A stretch of 64,000 nt of DNA from Metridium senile. Taxonomy: Eukaryota; Cnidaria; Anthozoa; Actiniaria; Metridiidae. This document shows, in pieces, positions 57,301 through 64,000 of this stretch. The stretch covers positions 11,181,572 to 11,245,571 of the forward strand of contig OX459108.1 in assembly GCA_949775045.1 (NCBI GenBank). Reading direction: 5' to 3'. The notes under the pieces were generated by a model. The model saw only the letters and a program-made list of their open reading frames with translations. It ran no database searches and was not told the origin of the DNA. A program made the translations under genes and the position numbers. The stretch's first letter is position 1; the number at the start of each line of letters is the position of its first letter.

Positions 57301-60300
57301 TTAATCGAGAAAGAATCACTTAAGTTTACATAACTTATCAAAACAAGAACGAGAAACTTAACACGAGGGATCTGACATGAAATCGAGGTTTCATGCATGA
57401 AAGCGAGGTTACATAAAATATTATGAAATCTACATGTTTTTAAAAACAACAATGCATTTTTAACAATTATCTTTGTCCGTCATACTGTCTTTTCTTGCGT
57501 AGCCATTTTTGACTAATCTTCGAAGCATATCGTAGTAGCAGTTGTTGATTTTTCTTTCTTGTGCAGTGGTTAGATTCCATGTTTGTGCTGAGTATGTGAG
57601 TCGACTTCTAACAAAGGTATTTAGGAACAGCATACGTGTTGTTAAGTAGATATTGAAGTTCCGAAGGTTCTGCTTCAGTTCTTGGAATTTTGCTTCTGCT
57701 AGATTAATGCATCGCCTGTCGTTGGCTCGTCATATCTGATGTCACTGCAAAGGTATCTGAAGGTCATCTTATTTTCAATTGGTTTGTCATTCAGGGTGGT
57801 AATAGTAGTAGGGTAGGAATCCTCAGTATTGAGACACCTATAGTTAAATATCATAGTCTTGGTTTTGACGTTGTTGATCTTCAGATGGTATCGTTGAAAG
57901 GTTTGATCGAGTAGTTGCAGGGCTTGGTGTAGATTGTTTTGGTCGTAGAAGAACAACTCCAGGTCATCAGCTTAGCCAATCCAGTCACATGTATTTAGTC
58001 TTTTTTTTGCATTCAAGCATAAAAATCCTCATGACAAAGTCCATCCATAAGTTGAACATGAGTGGGCTTTCTGGGCCTCCTTGTCTTACACCTGATCCTG
58101 TAGGAAATTTATCATCTGGTGTATCGACTAGTGCAGTGGTGGTCTCTTTGTAGACAGCCTCTAGGATCTTAATGCAGATTGTGTTTACATTGCTTGGGAA
58201 GCGTATATGAATTGACTTAAAAAGCCATTCCCTGATGATGTGATCGAATGCAGCGGTGAGATCAACAAAGAGGACGTAGATAGGCATTTGCATGCGGTCA
58301 GATAGTTGCTGTACCCTTTTGGTGATGTAGATACCGTCAGTGGTGCCACGACCCTCTCTGAAACCTTGTTGTTGGTCAATTATCTGAAGGTTGTACCATA
58401 CCTTTAGCCTTGAGAGAATTATCATTACTAGTATTGATTGTGGAGCCAACTTGCAAACCTCTGTATGATGATGGTTCTTTCAATTCGCTGGACCTTTACT
58501 TGCACCTTTCCAGAGAGCAATCAGTTTACTATGGCACTAGCTATGAGGGACTTTCTTTCTTCACATCATCTCAATTAGTCTCTTGACCTCCAGTAGTAGT
58601 TATTGTGAATCTGACGCATATTTCACTAATTCTGGGCTGACATCGCTAGCAGCTTTTTTTGTTCTTAAGATGTTTAATAGTTTCCTTTATCTATGATAGT
58701 GTTGGTGTATTACAGTCAATGACAGCTTGACTTGATATGTCTTGAAGCTCCTCAATAAAATCTGAGAATTCAGACAGTTCTACTGGTTCTTGACGTGGTT
58801 GTATAGGATTAAAGTGTTGCTGGAAGAATTCCTTTGCAGGTGGACACTTGGTGGTTGTCTATACTTTTTGAAAGACTGAATTATCTTTTGCTGTTTTAAA
58901 GAGATCTTTTATTTCTCGCTTGGCTGCATATTAATTTATAGATTCTGCCTCACGTTTTAGATGTTCATTTTTACTTTAGATAGTCTTTTGTACTGGCTTG
59001 ATTGTCTTGGCCAGTGTGATTGAGCTCTTTGATCCAGGAGAGCATTTAACTCCTTGTCATTCCTAAAGATTTCACCATGATTACAGCTCTTTTTAGTTCT
59101 CAACGGAAGTGTCTCTATAGCTGCTTCTTCTAGCACTGTCACAAGTTGGTCTGAGATGTCTGTCATAGTAGGCTGGGGCGGTTCTTTCTGAAGTTTGGTA
59201 CTGACTTGATGTGAGAAAGCAGTTTAGTTTTAAGGGATAAGTAGAGCAGTGAGGTCTAACTTTTTGGTTATTCTAGGTGGAGATTTCTGGTGTTTGAAAC
59301 GTGCAGCTCTGTTACAAGGTGTTTTCAAGGTTGCCACTAAGAGTTTATGATCTGAGGAGAAGTCGTATCCGCGTCTGATCCTGCAAACCAGCAAATAATT
59401 TTGAAGGTGTATATCAGCCAAGATGTAATCAATAACCTTCCGCACGCCAGTGCCAGAGTACCAACTGTATCGATAAATGGCCTTGTGTTTGAAAAAAGTG
59501 TTGCTGATGCATAGCTTATGTGTCCTGCAGTAGTTTATGAGCCTTTCACCATTGTCATTGCTGACGTGGTTGATGTTGTTATTTGTTTCACTTCCATCAA
59601 ACTTAGACAATTTCAAACTTAGGTCTGTCGTGGCGTTCATATCTGCCAGAATAACAGTCTTTTGATGTTTGTTATCAAGAACAGCGGCTTTATGAAGATC
59701 AGTGTAAAAGGCATTTTTTGGTTGTTCTCTGGTCCCGGCATCGTTTTCACAGTTTGGAGGAGCATAGGCGACAATAACTTTAAGTTGGTAGCCATAGACG
59801 ATATTAACTGAGGCTGTCAAAATCCTGCTTCACGTTTCTTAGCATATCCAGACCAATGGAACTCGTATTTGAAGTCGTCGTTGATCTTTATTAATTCTGC
59901 TCCAGAGTTTAGCTGTCTCACTTCTTGTAGACCACAAATATCTAAGCCGGATCTTAGTGCCTCCTTAGCTACAGAGAAGAGTTTTCCTACTTCTTTGCCA
60001 GTTCGGATATTGATGGTACCAAGTTTCCAGGTTTTGTACATGGGTTCCTTTTTTTTGGTTCTAGTCTTGGCAGGAGATGACATGGCAGGAGATGACAGCT
60101 TACTTGAAGATAACTCTAAGTAAGATTAAAGAGAGTTTGTAGATTTATTAATACTAAATACTCGCCGTCTCCCACGGCATAGACGTTAGGGTTGGATTTT
60201 TCGGGAGACTTCTAATATTCGATCTAATATTTCTAAACTCAGGGGGAAGGATACTAGTCACCGATCCCCCGGATCCGCCCTTGCTAAATAGACCTTTTCA

Positions 60301-60698
60301 CGGTTCCAATCGAACAGCCACTGCCTCGATAGCAATGTGTACACTCCTTTAATTACCACGAGCTGCAGTCAAATTGTAAATAATATATTACACGCTGTCG
60401 AGGCTTAGGTTGTGGACGTAAACCGTGAAAAAGATTTATTACAAATGTAGTTGATTTCGTTAGTTAAGATGGTGCGATCATATTTTTTTTAGATTGCTCG
60501 TCTAAGTTTGAATGGATCGATGGGTCACCATTGTCTACTCAGTACTCCAACTGGGGAATACGTGAGCCTAATAATTACCACGCCAATGAAAAATGTGGCT
60601 CGATGTACGTCAACACATGGAGGGAGCGTGAACATTGGAATGATGCTCATTGCTCCAAGAAATATATTGCTATGTGCGAAAGGAGTGCTGCACAGTAA
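42228..60698 (+). CDS. Gene E: secreted short C-type lectin (3 exons, transposon-filled introns)
   Basis: Exons 42228-42375 (signal peptide plus short linker), 52152-52364 and 60493-60698 (CTLD) join in phase 1 to 567 nt, 188 aa plus TAA. The leader MFKQVNVFALTVLLLVDLS is hydrophobic; a linker with one Cys and a helical-looking KLMAKVDKLIQVVG follows. The CTLD has all long-form cysteines, EPN (REPNN) and WND (HWNDAHC), predicting mannose-type calcium-dependent binding. The introns are 9.8 and 8.1 kb, both expanded by LINEs and other transposons. The assignment of exon 1 rests on phase compatibility and absence of other candidates, so it is less certain than the CTLD pair. Confidence 0.68.
42376..44439 (+). 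other. Left part of gene E intron 1
   Basis: AT-rich. Apart from the MITE at 43131-43318 nothing is recognised. Confidence 0.5.
43131..43318. repeat. MITE with 9-bp target duplication (Mutator-like)
   Basis: Ends TAGCCTCCTCCGCAGGCA and the complement TGCCTGCGGAGGAGGCTA. GCTCATGGG is repeated directly on both sides (43122-43130 and 43319-43327). A 9-bp duplication is characteristic of Mutator-like elements. Related ends occur near 318-530 and 9945. Confidence 0.85.
44440..44845 (-). pseudogene. LINE fragment (CR1/L2-like): linker between endonuclease and RT
   Basis: Minus-strand coding traces YRKLKSIDVSQLRDD and HAPEKSRTIT ... RPSAAWYDDEI, the segment that follows the endonuclease in CR1/L2 LINEs. 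It is interrupted by the MITE at 44516-44686. The endonuclease part lies 6.4 kb away (51263-51840) across the long-TIR unit, and the two ends fit in frame. Confidence 0.65.
44516..44686. repeat. Near-perfect hairpin MITE inside the LINE
   Basis: About 57-bp arms AGCCTGGTTCGCACTGGCG and the near-complement ending GCCAGGCT, with AAGCATAAGCATAAGC inside. GTA flanks both ends (44513-44515, 44687-44689). Removing it leaves the LINE frame continuous. Confidence 0.85.
45845..45915 (-). repeat. LINE 3' tail
   Basis: On the minus strand, TTTTGTAAAGCGCCCAGAAC followed by TATAGAAATAAAGTTTATTATT resembles the conserved 3' end of L2/CR1-type LINEs. Confidence 0.55.
46080..46430 (-). pseudogene. Penelope-like element fragment, GIY-YIG C-terminal region
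   Basis: Minus frame TRLTEHKRATKNKDPNNHIA ... EHHKHTGHSINW ... RRLLESWYTGL matches the C-terminal part of Penelope-like endonuclease domains. Only this end is present. Confidence 0.6.
46680..47635 (-). pseudogene. LINE reverse transcriptase remnant (CR1/L2-like)
   Basis: Minus-strand pieces: SAVLSPLLKKPGADF, NSRPISNLKVVFKFIEKC, DLSAAFDTVSHEILL (motif A), then NLGVIFDPGVTM and AAFV-type thumb sequence to ARIV. The frame passes from motif A to NLGVIFD without motif B or the catalytic Asp-Asp motif, so an internal deletion made it inactive. Confidence 0.75.
47671..48506. mobile_element. Non-autonomous DNA element with 7-bp target duplication, in the LINE RT
   Basis: Ends CACAGGGACCCCTAATCAAT and the complement GATTAGGGGTCCCTGTG; TATTGAT directly repeated at 47664-47670 and 48507-48513. 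Inverted repeats continue inward (CGCGCGCATGCAATTG; GGAGGTACCGGAAGT with ACTTCCGGTACCTCC). Same terminal CACAGG and target length as the element at 27956-28554. Confidence 0.85.
48514..48790 (-). pseudogene. LINE fragment upstream of the RT
   Basis: Minus frame STFTGMTLEDVRELTTSSFS and YVLDPLPSSIVKPC matches the pre-RT segment of CR1/L2 LINEs (consensus-like LDPIP). It leads into the RT remnant once the 47671-48506 element is discounted. Confidence 0.65.
48791..50238. other. Unidentified interior of the 6.4-kb unit
   Basis: No domain-bearing frame. Contains a tandem repeat of about 70-75 bp (CTTTTTACAGTCATACGGC, about 49890-50110). Possibly cargo or remnant of another element. Confidence 0.5.
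50239..50533. repeat. Hairpin MITE with TTA target duplication
   Basis: AGCCCCAGTCAAACGTAGAT at the left and complementary ATCTACGTTTGACCAGGGCT at the right; TTA at 50236-50238 and 50534-50536. It lies against the inner end of the right arm of the 6.4-kb unit. Internal repeats of GCAAGT. Confidence 0.8.
51263..51840 (-). pseudogene. LINE endonuclease fragment (CR1/L2-like)
   Basis: Minus frame contains LLILVGDFNFHVDD (APE-type endonuclease motif), then HTLDLIISRADEK and ISDHYLVKCSLSL. Upstream part includes RGGGVALLYKNLLKF. The 5' end is missing. Confidence 0.75.
52152..52364 (+). CDS. Gene E exon 2: N-terminal half of C-type lectin domain
   Basis: 213 nt, phase 1 both ends. ACPRGWTYHQGSCYKT, TWKDARKDC and GGDLATIKSSQENSF, with the N-terminal long-form cysteine kept. 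Acceptor TTTCAAAG, donor GAG|GTTAGT as in C and D. Confidence 0.85.
53066..53070 (+). repeat. copia target-site duplication, left
   Basis: ATTAT, repeated at 57466-57470. A 5-bp duplication is standard for LTR retrotransposons. Confidence 0.88.
53071..53232 (-). repeat. copia 3' LTR (162 bp)
   Basis: Plus-strand ends TATTGAAATT and TTTTTAACA (element starts TGTTAAAAA). Identical by eye to the other LTR except for a 20-bp segment that is absent here. Confidence 0.88.
53276..57154 (-). CDS. copia Gag-Pol polyprotein, 1292 aa
   Basis: One uninterrupted frame with domains in Ty1/copia order. Gag region 1-210; CCHC zinc knuckle CHHCGKPGHLKRNC at about 217-230; aspartic protease WIIDSGATCH at about 283; GAG-pre-integrase (LWHKRYGHLG) near 425; integrase core with Asp (VHSDLCG), Asp (RSDNGGEY) and Glu (NGVAERLNRT); reverse transcriptase near 800-1050 with VYVDDIVLAG; RNase H with STAEAEYIALS and YEDNQAAI near the end. 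Integrase precedes RT, which distinguishes copia from gypsy. No frame shift separates gag and pol. All catalytic motifs look intact. Confidence 0.95.
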   Translation of the reverse strand: MADYAVRSQVAVVPLDGSNYVTWKVQCRMALIKENLWGIVSGTEVSPPETEADKFAKFVVRRNRALATIVLSVNTSLLYLLGDPEDPVVVWNKLSEQFQKKTWANKLSLRRKLNNLRLKEEDSVKSHVKAITEIFNELAVIGAPMEDEDKVVTLLASLPDKFDMLVTALEANTEVPSMEIVTERLLHEENKLKERGTVETSTEKVMLGKKTKDRPKCHHCGKPGHLKRNCWSLKKENEKEQQSKQESKSLKHKANVVAADSESESLGLVTQALAASACSNNVWIIDSGATCHMTHDRTLMRNIVELSKPVEVQLGDGKVLNATARGTVILYTVLSDEKEKRCYLQDVLFVPKLSYSLLSVPKATGAGLKVSFDDSECMIVRPDGETIAVGKKIGDLFHLKYRREVELSNAMTTKSDTSKEMLWHKRYGHLGVQNLKKLANESLVTGFDFDPKKNIDFCEACVQGKLHRCSFPTSGAKRATEPLGLVHSDLCGKITPKSAGSAEYFMTLTDDKTRYVWVYTLKKKDEAFQKFKEWKALVEKSSDYTLKVLRSDNGGEYVSTDFDNFLKSEGVVHQTTVPYTPQQNGVAERLNRTLVESVRSMLVHAKLPQKFWVEALNTSVYLHNRSPTRALDGQTPYEAWTGLKPDVSNLKCFGCTAYAHIPKDERKKLDPKARKCVFLGYGTEIKGYRLFDVERQRVIYSRDVTFNENEFGILQNDEPDETVNKFVDVELSIDDDVSDDVADTYVNEGQSDMRQSSRERRPPNRLGEWVTLASDALVEPTTVSEALNGPDADQWHKAMQQEMDSLHKHYVWNLTELPEGRKAIGSKWVFRVKYNADGSMERLKARLVAQGYSQRYGVDYDETFSPVVRFESLRTVAAMSVKQGLKLHQMDVTTAFLNGDLEEEVYIKQPEGFAVKGKEHLVCKLNKSLYGLKQSPRCWNYTLDEHLKTMGLVQTPSDPCIYVSEKDADTLIVAVYVDDIVLAGPSDEKITEVKQNISERFEVKDMGELKYFLGIQVIQEDGKVWIGQPTYTENILKKFGMEDCKPVSTPVDANSKLTNADADNVPHNQSDYQSAVGSLLYLSSATRPDIAFAVSNVARYCSNPTSEHWTAVKRILRYLKGTVKYGVFFTNEMESECVGFSDADWAGDVNDRKSTSGYLFQMCGGAISWRSKKQPCVALSTAEAEYIALSSAVQEALWIKQLLLDMKEDTKTPITMYEDNQAAINMTKNPNYHGRAKHVDIKYHFIRDQVDKNTVNITYCPTNDMIADILTKGLHKGQFVKLRKLAGVVQKP
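57266..57283 (-). promoter_or_regulatory. copia primer-binding site, predicted half-tRNA(iMet) type
   Basis: Directly after the 5' LTR the minus strand reads GGTTATGGGCCTAGCATC. Its first 15 bases differ at one position from the complement of the initiator tRNA(Met) anticodon arm (GCTGGGCCCATAACC). Drosophila copia is known to prime from a cleaved initiator tRNA in this region, so the same mechanism is inferred. Confidence 0.7.
57284..57465 (-). repeat. copia 5' LTR (182 bp)
   Basis: Same as the 3' LTR plus 20 bp (includes TTTCATGCATGAAAGCGAGG) next to the similar CATGAAATCGAGG, so it looks like a short local duplication in this LTR or a deletion in the other. Confidence 0.88.
60140..60492 (+). 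other. Right end of gene E intron 2
   Basis: Unique intron sequence that aligns with the ends of the matching introns in C (28650-28978) and D (37000-37128): shared ATCCGCCCTTGCTAAA, CCTTTTCACGGTT and TTGATTTCGTTAGTT. Confidence 0.7.
60493..60698 (+). CDS. Gene E exon 3: C-terminal half of C-type lectin domain
   Basis: Opens DCSSKFEWIDGS, then IREPNNYHANEKC (EPN, with Arg instead of the usual Gly before it and two extra residues), EHWNDAHC (WND), MCERSAAQ, TAA. ATTAAA polyadenylation signal at 60750-60755. Confidence 0.85.
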
Positions 60699-61019
60699 AT
60701 TGCATCTTGTATTTCATGTTGATATGGGTGTAAAGAAATGAAAACTTGAATTAAAGTAAGAAGCATCCAAGTGTGGCTCTTTATTGTTTATTCAGACACT
60801 GTGGGCGCTTTTCATGGAACAAAAAAACCAGTCTAAATTTGTTTAACTCATTTACGGTGTCAAGTTGAACATCAATGTAGAATTTGAATAATAATTTTGT
60901 TTAGCACTTGAATTTTCATTTTTTTTTCATGGAAAGCGCTATGTATTTCTTTACCGTGTGTGAGCGGGCGGTATCCTACCAAATCTAGCTGCAATTTGAT
61001 TGTTTCCGCAAGTATTCAT

Positions 61020-61350
61020 CATTTGTATTAATTGCCATTATCATCATCGGATCAAAATCATCACTATCATTATCAAGATTATAACCTTATCATCATCACC
61101 TCCAATCCCTCATTACATTCCCATATTATTTATCCTAATCATCATCCATCAACTAATACTGACTTTACAACCATCATTATGATCATCATCATAATCACCA
61201 TAATCATCATCTTCTCACTCGCATTACATCGATATCACCAACACCAATACCATCATAATCATCTTCCATTTCATAATCTTAAATTATCACTCACATTACA
61301 TCACCATCATAATCACCATCATAATTACCAGCATAATCATCATCCATCAA
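61020..61350 (+). repeat. CAT-rich simple repeat 3' of gene E
   Basis: CATCATCAC, CATAATCATC and ATTACATC units like those following C and D. Small frames rich in His/Ile here are artefacts. Confidence 0.8.
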
Positions 61351-61399
61351 CTAGCACATATTTTTGTCAGTGCTATCATTGATTCTACTTTGTTTTACA

Positions 61400-64000
61400 A
61401 ATGTACAATTATGTACACTTTGTATTTCATCTGTATCACTTTGTATCGTCATCTCCATCAACATCAACGCTAAAACACTTCAAGTTGAGACTCAAATGTA
61501 TCAATAAAGCAAAACTAAAAACGTAATTGTTCAAGTTAGGTTTTGAATTATATTTTTTTATTTTTATGTTAATTATTTTTAGCGCTTAGACTTGAATTAA
61601 ATATTCGTCCGATAACCACTTAGCCTGAGGTGAATAATTGTTTGAGTATACACACAATTAACAACTGAACAAAAAAATAAAGAAAATGACAATTTTTGTA
61701 TAAAATAAAAATGTATTGCGTAATATTACAAAGCGTGACAAGACGCACGAGCCTCAGCGGTAGATATGGTATATTATTATACAACTGTGACGTAAATTTA
61801 CCATATAAGGTACCATTTGCGGGCAAATATGAGACGCTATTACATCGAGCTCGAGGGCCGAATAACCCGTATTTTGCCCTCCAAAAAAACTGGCTTGACG
61901 AGTTGACGTCTGCGTGACTTTACCTAAACTTTAACCAAAAAAAAATCCGTTTTTGTCTGCTGAAATTCAGCCAAAATTCAGTCAAAATTCAGTCAAAATT
62001 GACGTCTGTTTTTATGAAAAATCACAGTTAGCCTTTTCTATCCGGAATTTTAACTATCTTTGGAATATGAAAGAAGGTAAAAAGCGGCCGTAAAACGACT
62101 TTTCAGCCACAGCCTTTTTCAAGGCGTTATCAAAAGCAAAATAGGCTTAATAACTTTAAAATAAAAGGGATAATAATAAGGCTATTCACACTATCAATTG
62201 GGAAATCAATGGTATTTTCCATCAAAAACATTTCTGAACACTTTTTTGTTTGAAAAACTATTGACTGAAGTGACAGTTGAACATTTGACAAAAAGATGAA
62301 AAAGTGCATAGAATGAAAACGATAACCAACCTAAGAAAAAGCAGTGGAATTTATTACAATTTTTTACTTACATTAAATCAATTTCCATTCATGAATTGTC
62401 CATTAACATGCTTTATTCGGACTTTTTTCAATGAGAAATCTCCGTCTCTCGTGTAAATGACAAACTTTCCTTTCGTGCGTTGCGTTACATGATGGCGTCA
62501 TCTACATCGATAGCCAATGAGGTTTTTGACATTATGTCAATCAAAAAGAGAGCGAGAAATATCTTACATTTTACTGGCTTTTCCAGGGCTTTGTTTTGAT
62601 TCTCTCTCCGCGCGCTGAATCTCCGAAAGGTTATATTTTCGATGAAAAATGCTATATAAATTACAATAAACAGTTAGTTGTATAATAAATCCCTTATTAT
62701 ATATTTTCTTGGGTATTACGGGCTGGCATTTTACTCATTGCTTGTATTTTGCCTCGCCCGGAGGCTCGGCAAAATACTTACGCAACTCGTAAAATATCAG
62801 CCCGTAATACCCAAGAAAATATCTAATAAGTGGTATTTATTATATGGCTGGCCGGTCCGAAGAAAAAAGGACAAATCTGATTGGTTCTCCGAGCGGTCGG
62901 AATCCTGCAGTTCGGACCGATATTTTGGCCCGGTCGGACCGCTCAGGAATTGCACTTTTTTATCTTAGTTTTTCGGTTGTTATTTTGTTATTCTTCTCTT
63001 TACTGTAGCATTTTCGTTTGATGCAACTAAAAGTAGGCATAAGGGAACAAAAGAACAACAGAATTTAAGATCGCAGTATAGACTTTTCTAGAGAAAAGCT
63101 AGACGAAATAGCTGTTACTAAACTTCAAACAACTTACGAGAACTGGCCATCTTGAAAGGAAAATATATAATATATAGCCGAAAAAGTACAGAAAAAATAT
63201 ATAAAAAGGAATAGACATACTAGTCTGTCAAACATTTTTCTGCCTGAAATGAGAAAGACAAAACATACCTTGAAATTATCGAGAGCAGAACTTTTTTCTT
63301 TGTCAAAGGAAGAAAAATGATAACACTCGTCCAGTAAATCCCACTTTATTACAGAAAAAGCATACAGAAGGACTGAAATATCCATGTTTCCAACACTAAC
63401 ATTTTTAAACGAGATGAGTTTAAGTCGTCTGAAGAGTTTTCATGCATAGAAATCAACTTTATCTGAAGTATATCAACGAAGCGGGAACTAGCTTGTCTTC
63501 GGTCGAGTCGCTCGCCATGAACGCTTCGGCAATCAATCACACCGGTCTGTTTTTAATATTTGAAGTCATGAATCAAGCCAATCCAATCCTTTTAATAGGC
63601 ATCAAGCGGCTGTTTTCCATGGAGTCAAGCTCAAAAAATGTATGGTAAACTTACAGTTTGTGCAGAAATGGATCATTCAATGAAAGCACATGGCCGCCAA
63701 CTACTAGACAACCACTTCGCAAACAACGACCAATAGTGAGCGATGAAGAAGATGATATAGTTTGTCACTGCTTCTCAGGTCTTTTGCTAATTTCCTCGAT
63801 GATCGAATGTTGTCTTTTCCTACGAGTTATTTTGTAAGCCGACTCCATATTTTATCTTTTTACAATAACTTTACTTGTGAACTTCACTGAAAATCCTGCT
63901 GAAAATGATCTTTCTAAACAGTGACAGCTCATGTCAAAGTTTAAGCCAATTAAATTTAGCAACTCAAACTGGAGAACCAATCAGATAGCGAATTTCAAAT
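61400..64000. other. Right end of window, no gene recognised
   Basis: Contains a hairpin element at about 62691-62829 (TTTTCTTGGGTATTACGGGC with GCCCGTAATACCCAAGAAAA) and a dispersed repeat (62200-62520) related to 34530-34870. Short frames at 62678-63648 show no domain or splice support. Confidence 0.5.
62691..62829. repeat. Hairpin MITE
   Basis: Arms of about 35 bp around TATTTTCTTGGGTATTACGG and its complement, flanked by TTAT/ATAAG sequence. Internal CTCGCCCGGAGGCTCGG resembles sequence near 39598 and 41490 (GAGCCTCCGGGAG). Confidence 0.7.

Larger units (their letters stand above)
53071..57465 (-). mobile_element. Ty1/copia LTR retrotransposon, apparently intact
   Basis: 4.4 kb including LTRs, inserted in the RTE-like LINE in gene E intron 2. 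It has matching 5-bp target duplications, one long open frame for Gag-Pol, a primer site next to the 5' LTR and a purine-rich stretch (GAGAAGGAGTG on minus) next to the 3' LTR. Near-identical LTRs indicate a recent insertion. Orientation is opposite to gene E. Confidence 0.92.
52695..60110 (-). mobile_element. RTE-like LINE, decayed, in gene E intron 2 (interrupted by copia)
   Basis: Minus-strand order: endonuclease (60083-59230; LGTINIRTG, LQEVRQL, VIDYILADI, SSDHKLLVAT), RT (58449-57985; VLFVDLTAAFDHI, GVRQGGPESPLMFNLWMD), thumb and C-terminal region (57956-57480; CINLAEAKFQELK, LEPTFVRS-like), which resumes beyond the copia element at 53065-52760 (KGKPNKTLEDRALKAQ). It ends in a TATATA tail at about 52695. 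Total about 3.0 kb without copia, near full length for RTE LINEs; several frameshifts and stops make it inactive. Confidence 0.75.

Noticed and set aside
61000..61382. His/Ile-rich frames 3' of gene E
   Set aside because: Translations of the CAT-rich simple repeat.

Overview
The window is animal nuclear DNA, most likely from an anthozoan cnidarian (a coral or sea anemone). This is inferred from AT-rich intron-bearing genes, the domain combinations (PAN/Apple, pentraxin, C-type lectin, and a membrane collagen-Ig protein) and the very dense load of small inverted-repeat transposons. No species can be named. All gene models were built by hand from splice sites, reading phase and comparison between paralogs inside the window.

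Five genes can be assembled, all predicted secreted or cell-surface lectin-type proteins. Gene A (minus, 1142-9173) and gene B (minus, 11411-17643) are tandem paralogs: signal peptide, PAN/Apple, EGF-like, Thr-rich mucin-like stalk, pentraxin/LamG head. Gene C (plus, 20890-29175) lies head-to-head with B. It has the same signal peptide, PAN, EGF and stalk exons, but a C-type lectin domain (CTLD) replaces the pentraxin head. C also carries two 1-bp homopolymer insertions. Gene D (plus, 30144-37328) encodes a type II membrane protein with a collagen helix, three Ig domains and a CTLD from the same paralogous set. Gene E (plus, 42228-60698) is a short secreted form: signal peptide, a short linker, and the same CTLD. 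The spliced lengths close in frame at 450 aa (A), 572 aa (B), 566 aa (D) and 188 aa (E); C would be about 752 aa if its two extra bases are errors. Nearly all module boundaries are phase 1, as expected for exon shuffling. The locus therefore looks like a workshop in which stalks and carbohydrate-binding heads have been recombined.

Introns and spacers are full of repeats. The large first introns of A, B and C share a 51-56 bp minisatellite. Many short inverted-repeat elements (MITEs) have readable target-site duplications of 2, 3, 7 or 9 bp, and for two of them a paralogous intron preserves the empty site. The second intron of gene E holds an RTE-like LINE into which an apparently intact Ty1/copia element is inserted, with near-identical LTRs, a 5-bp target duplication and a predicted half-tRNA primer site. 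The first intron of gene E holds a second LINE (CR1/L2-like) split by a 6.4-kb unit with long terminal inverted repeats, which contains further nested pieces. A 1.9-kb tandem duplication lies between D and E. The rightmost 3 kb (61.4-64 kb) holds only dispersed repeats.
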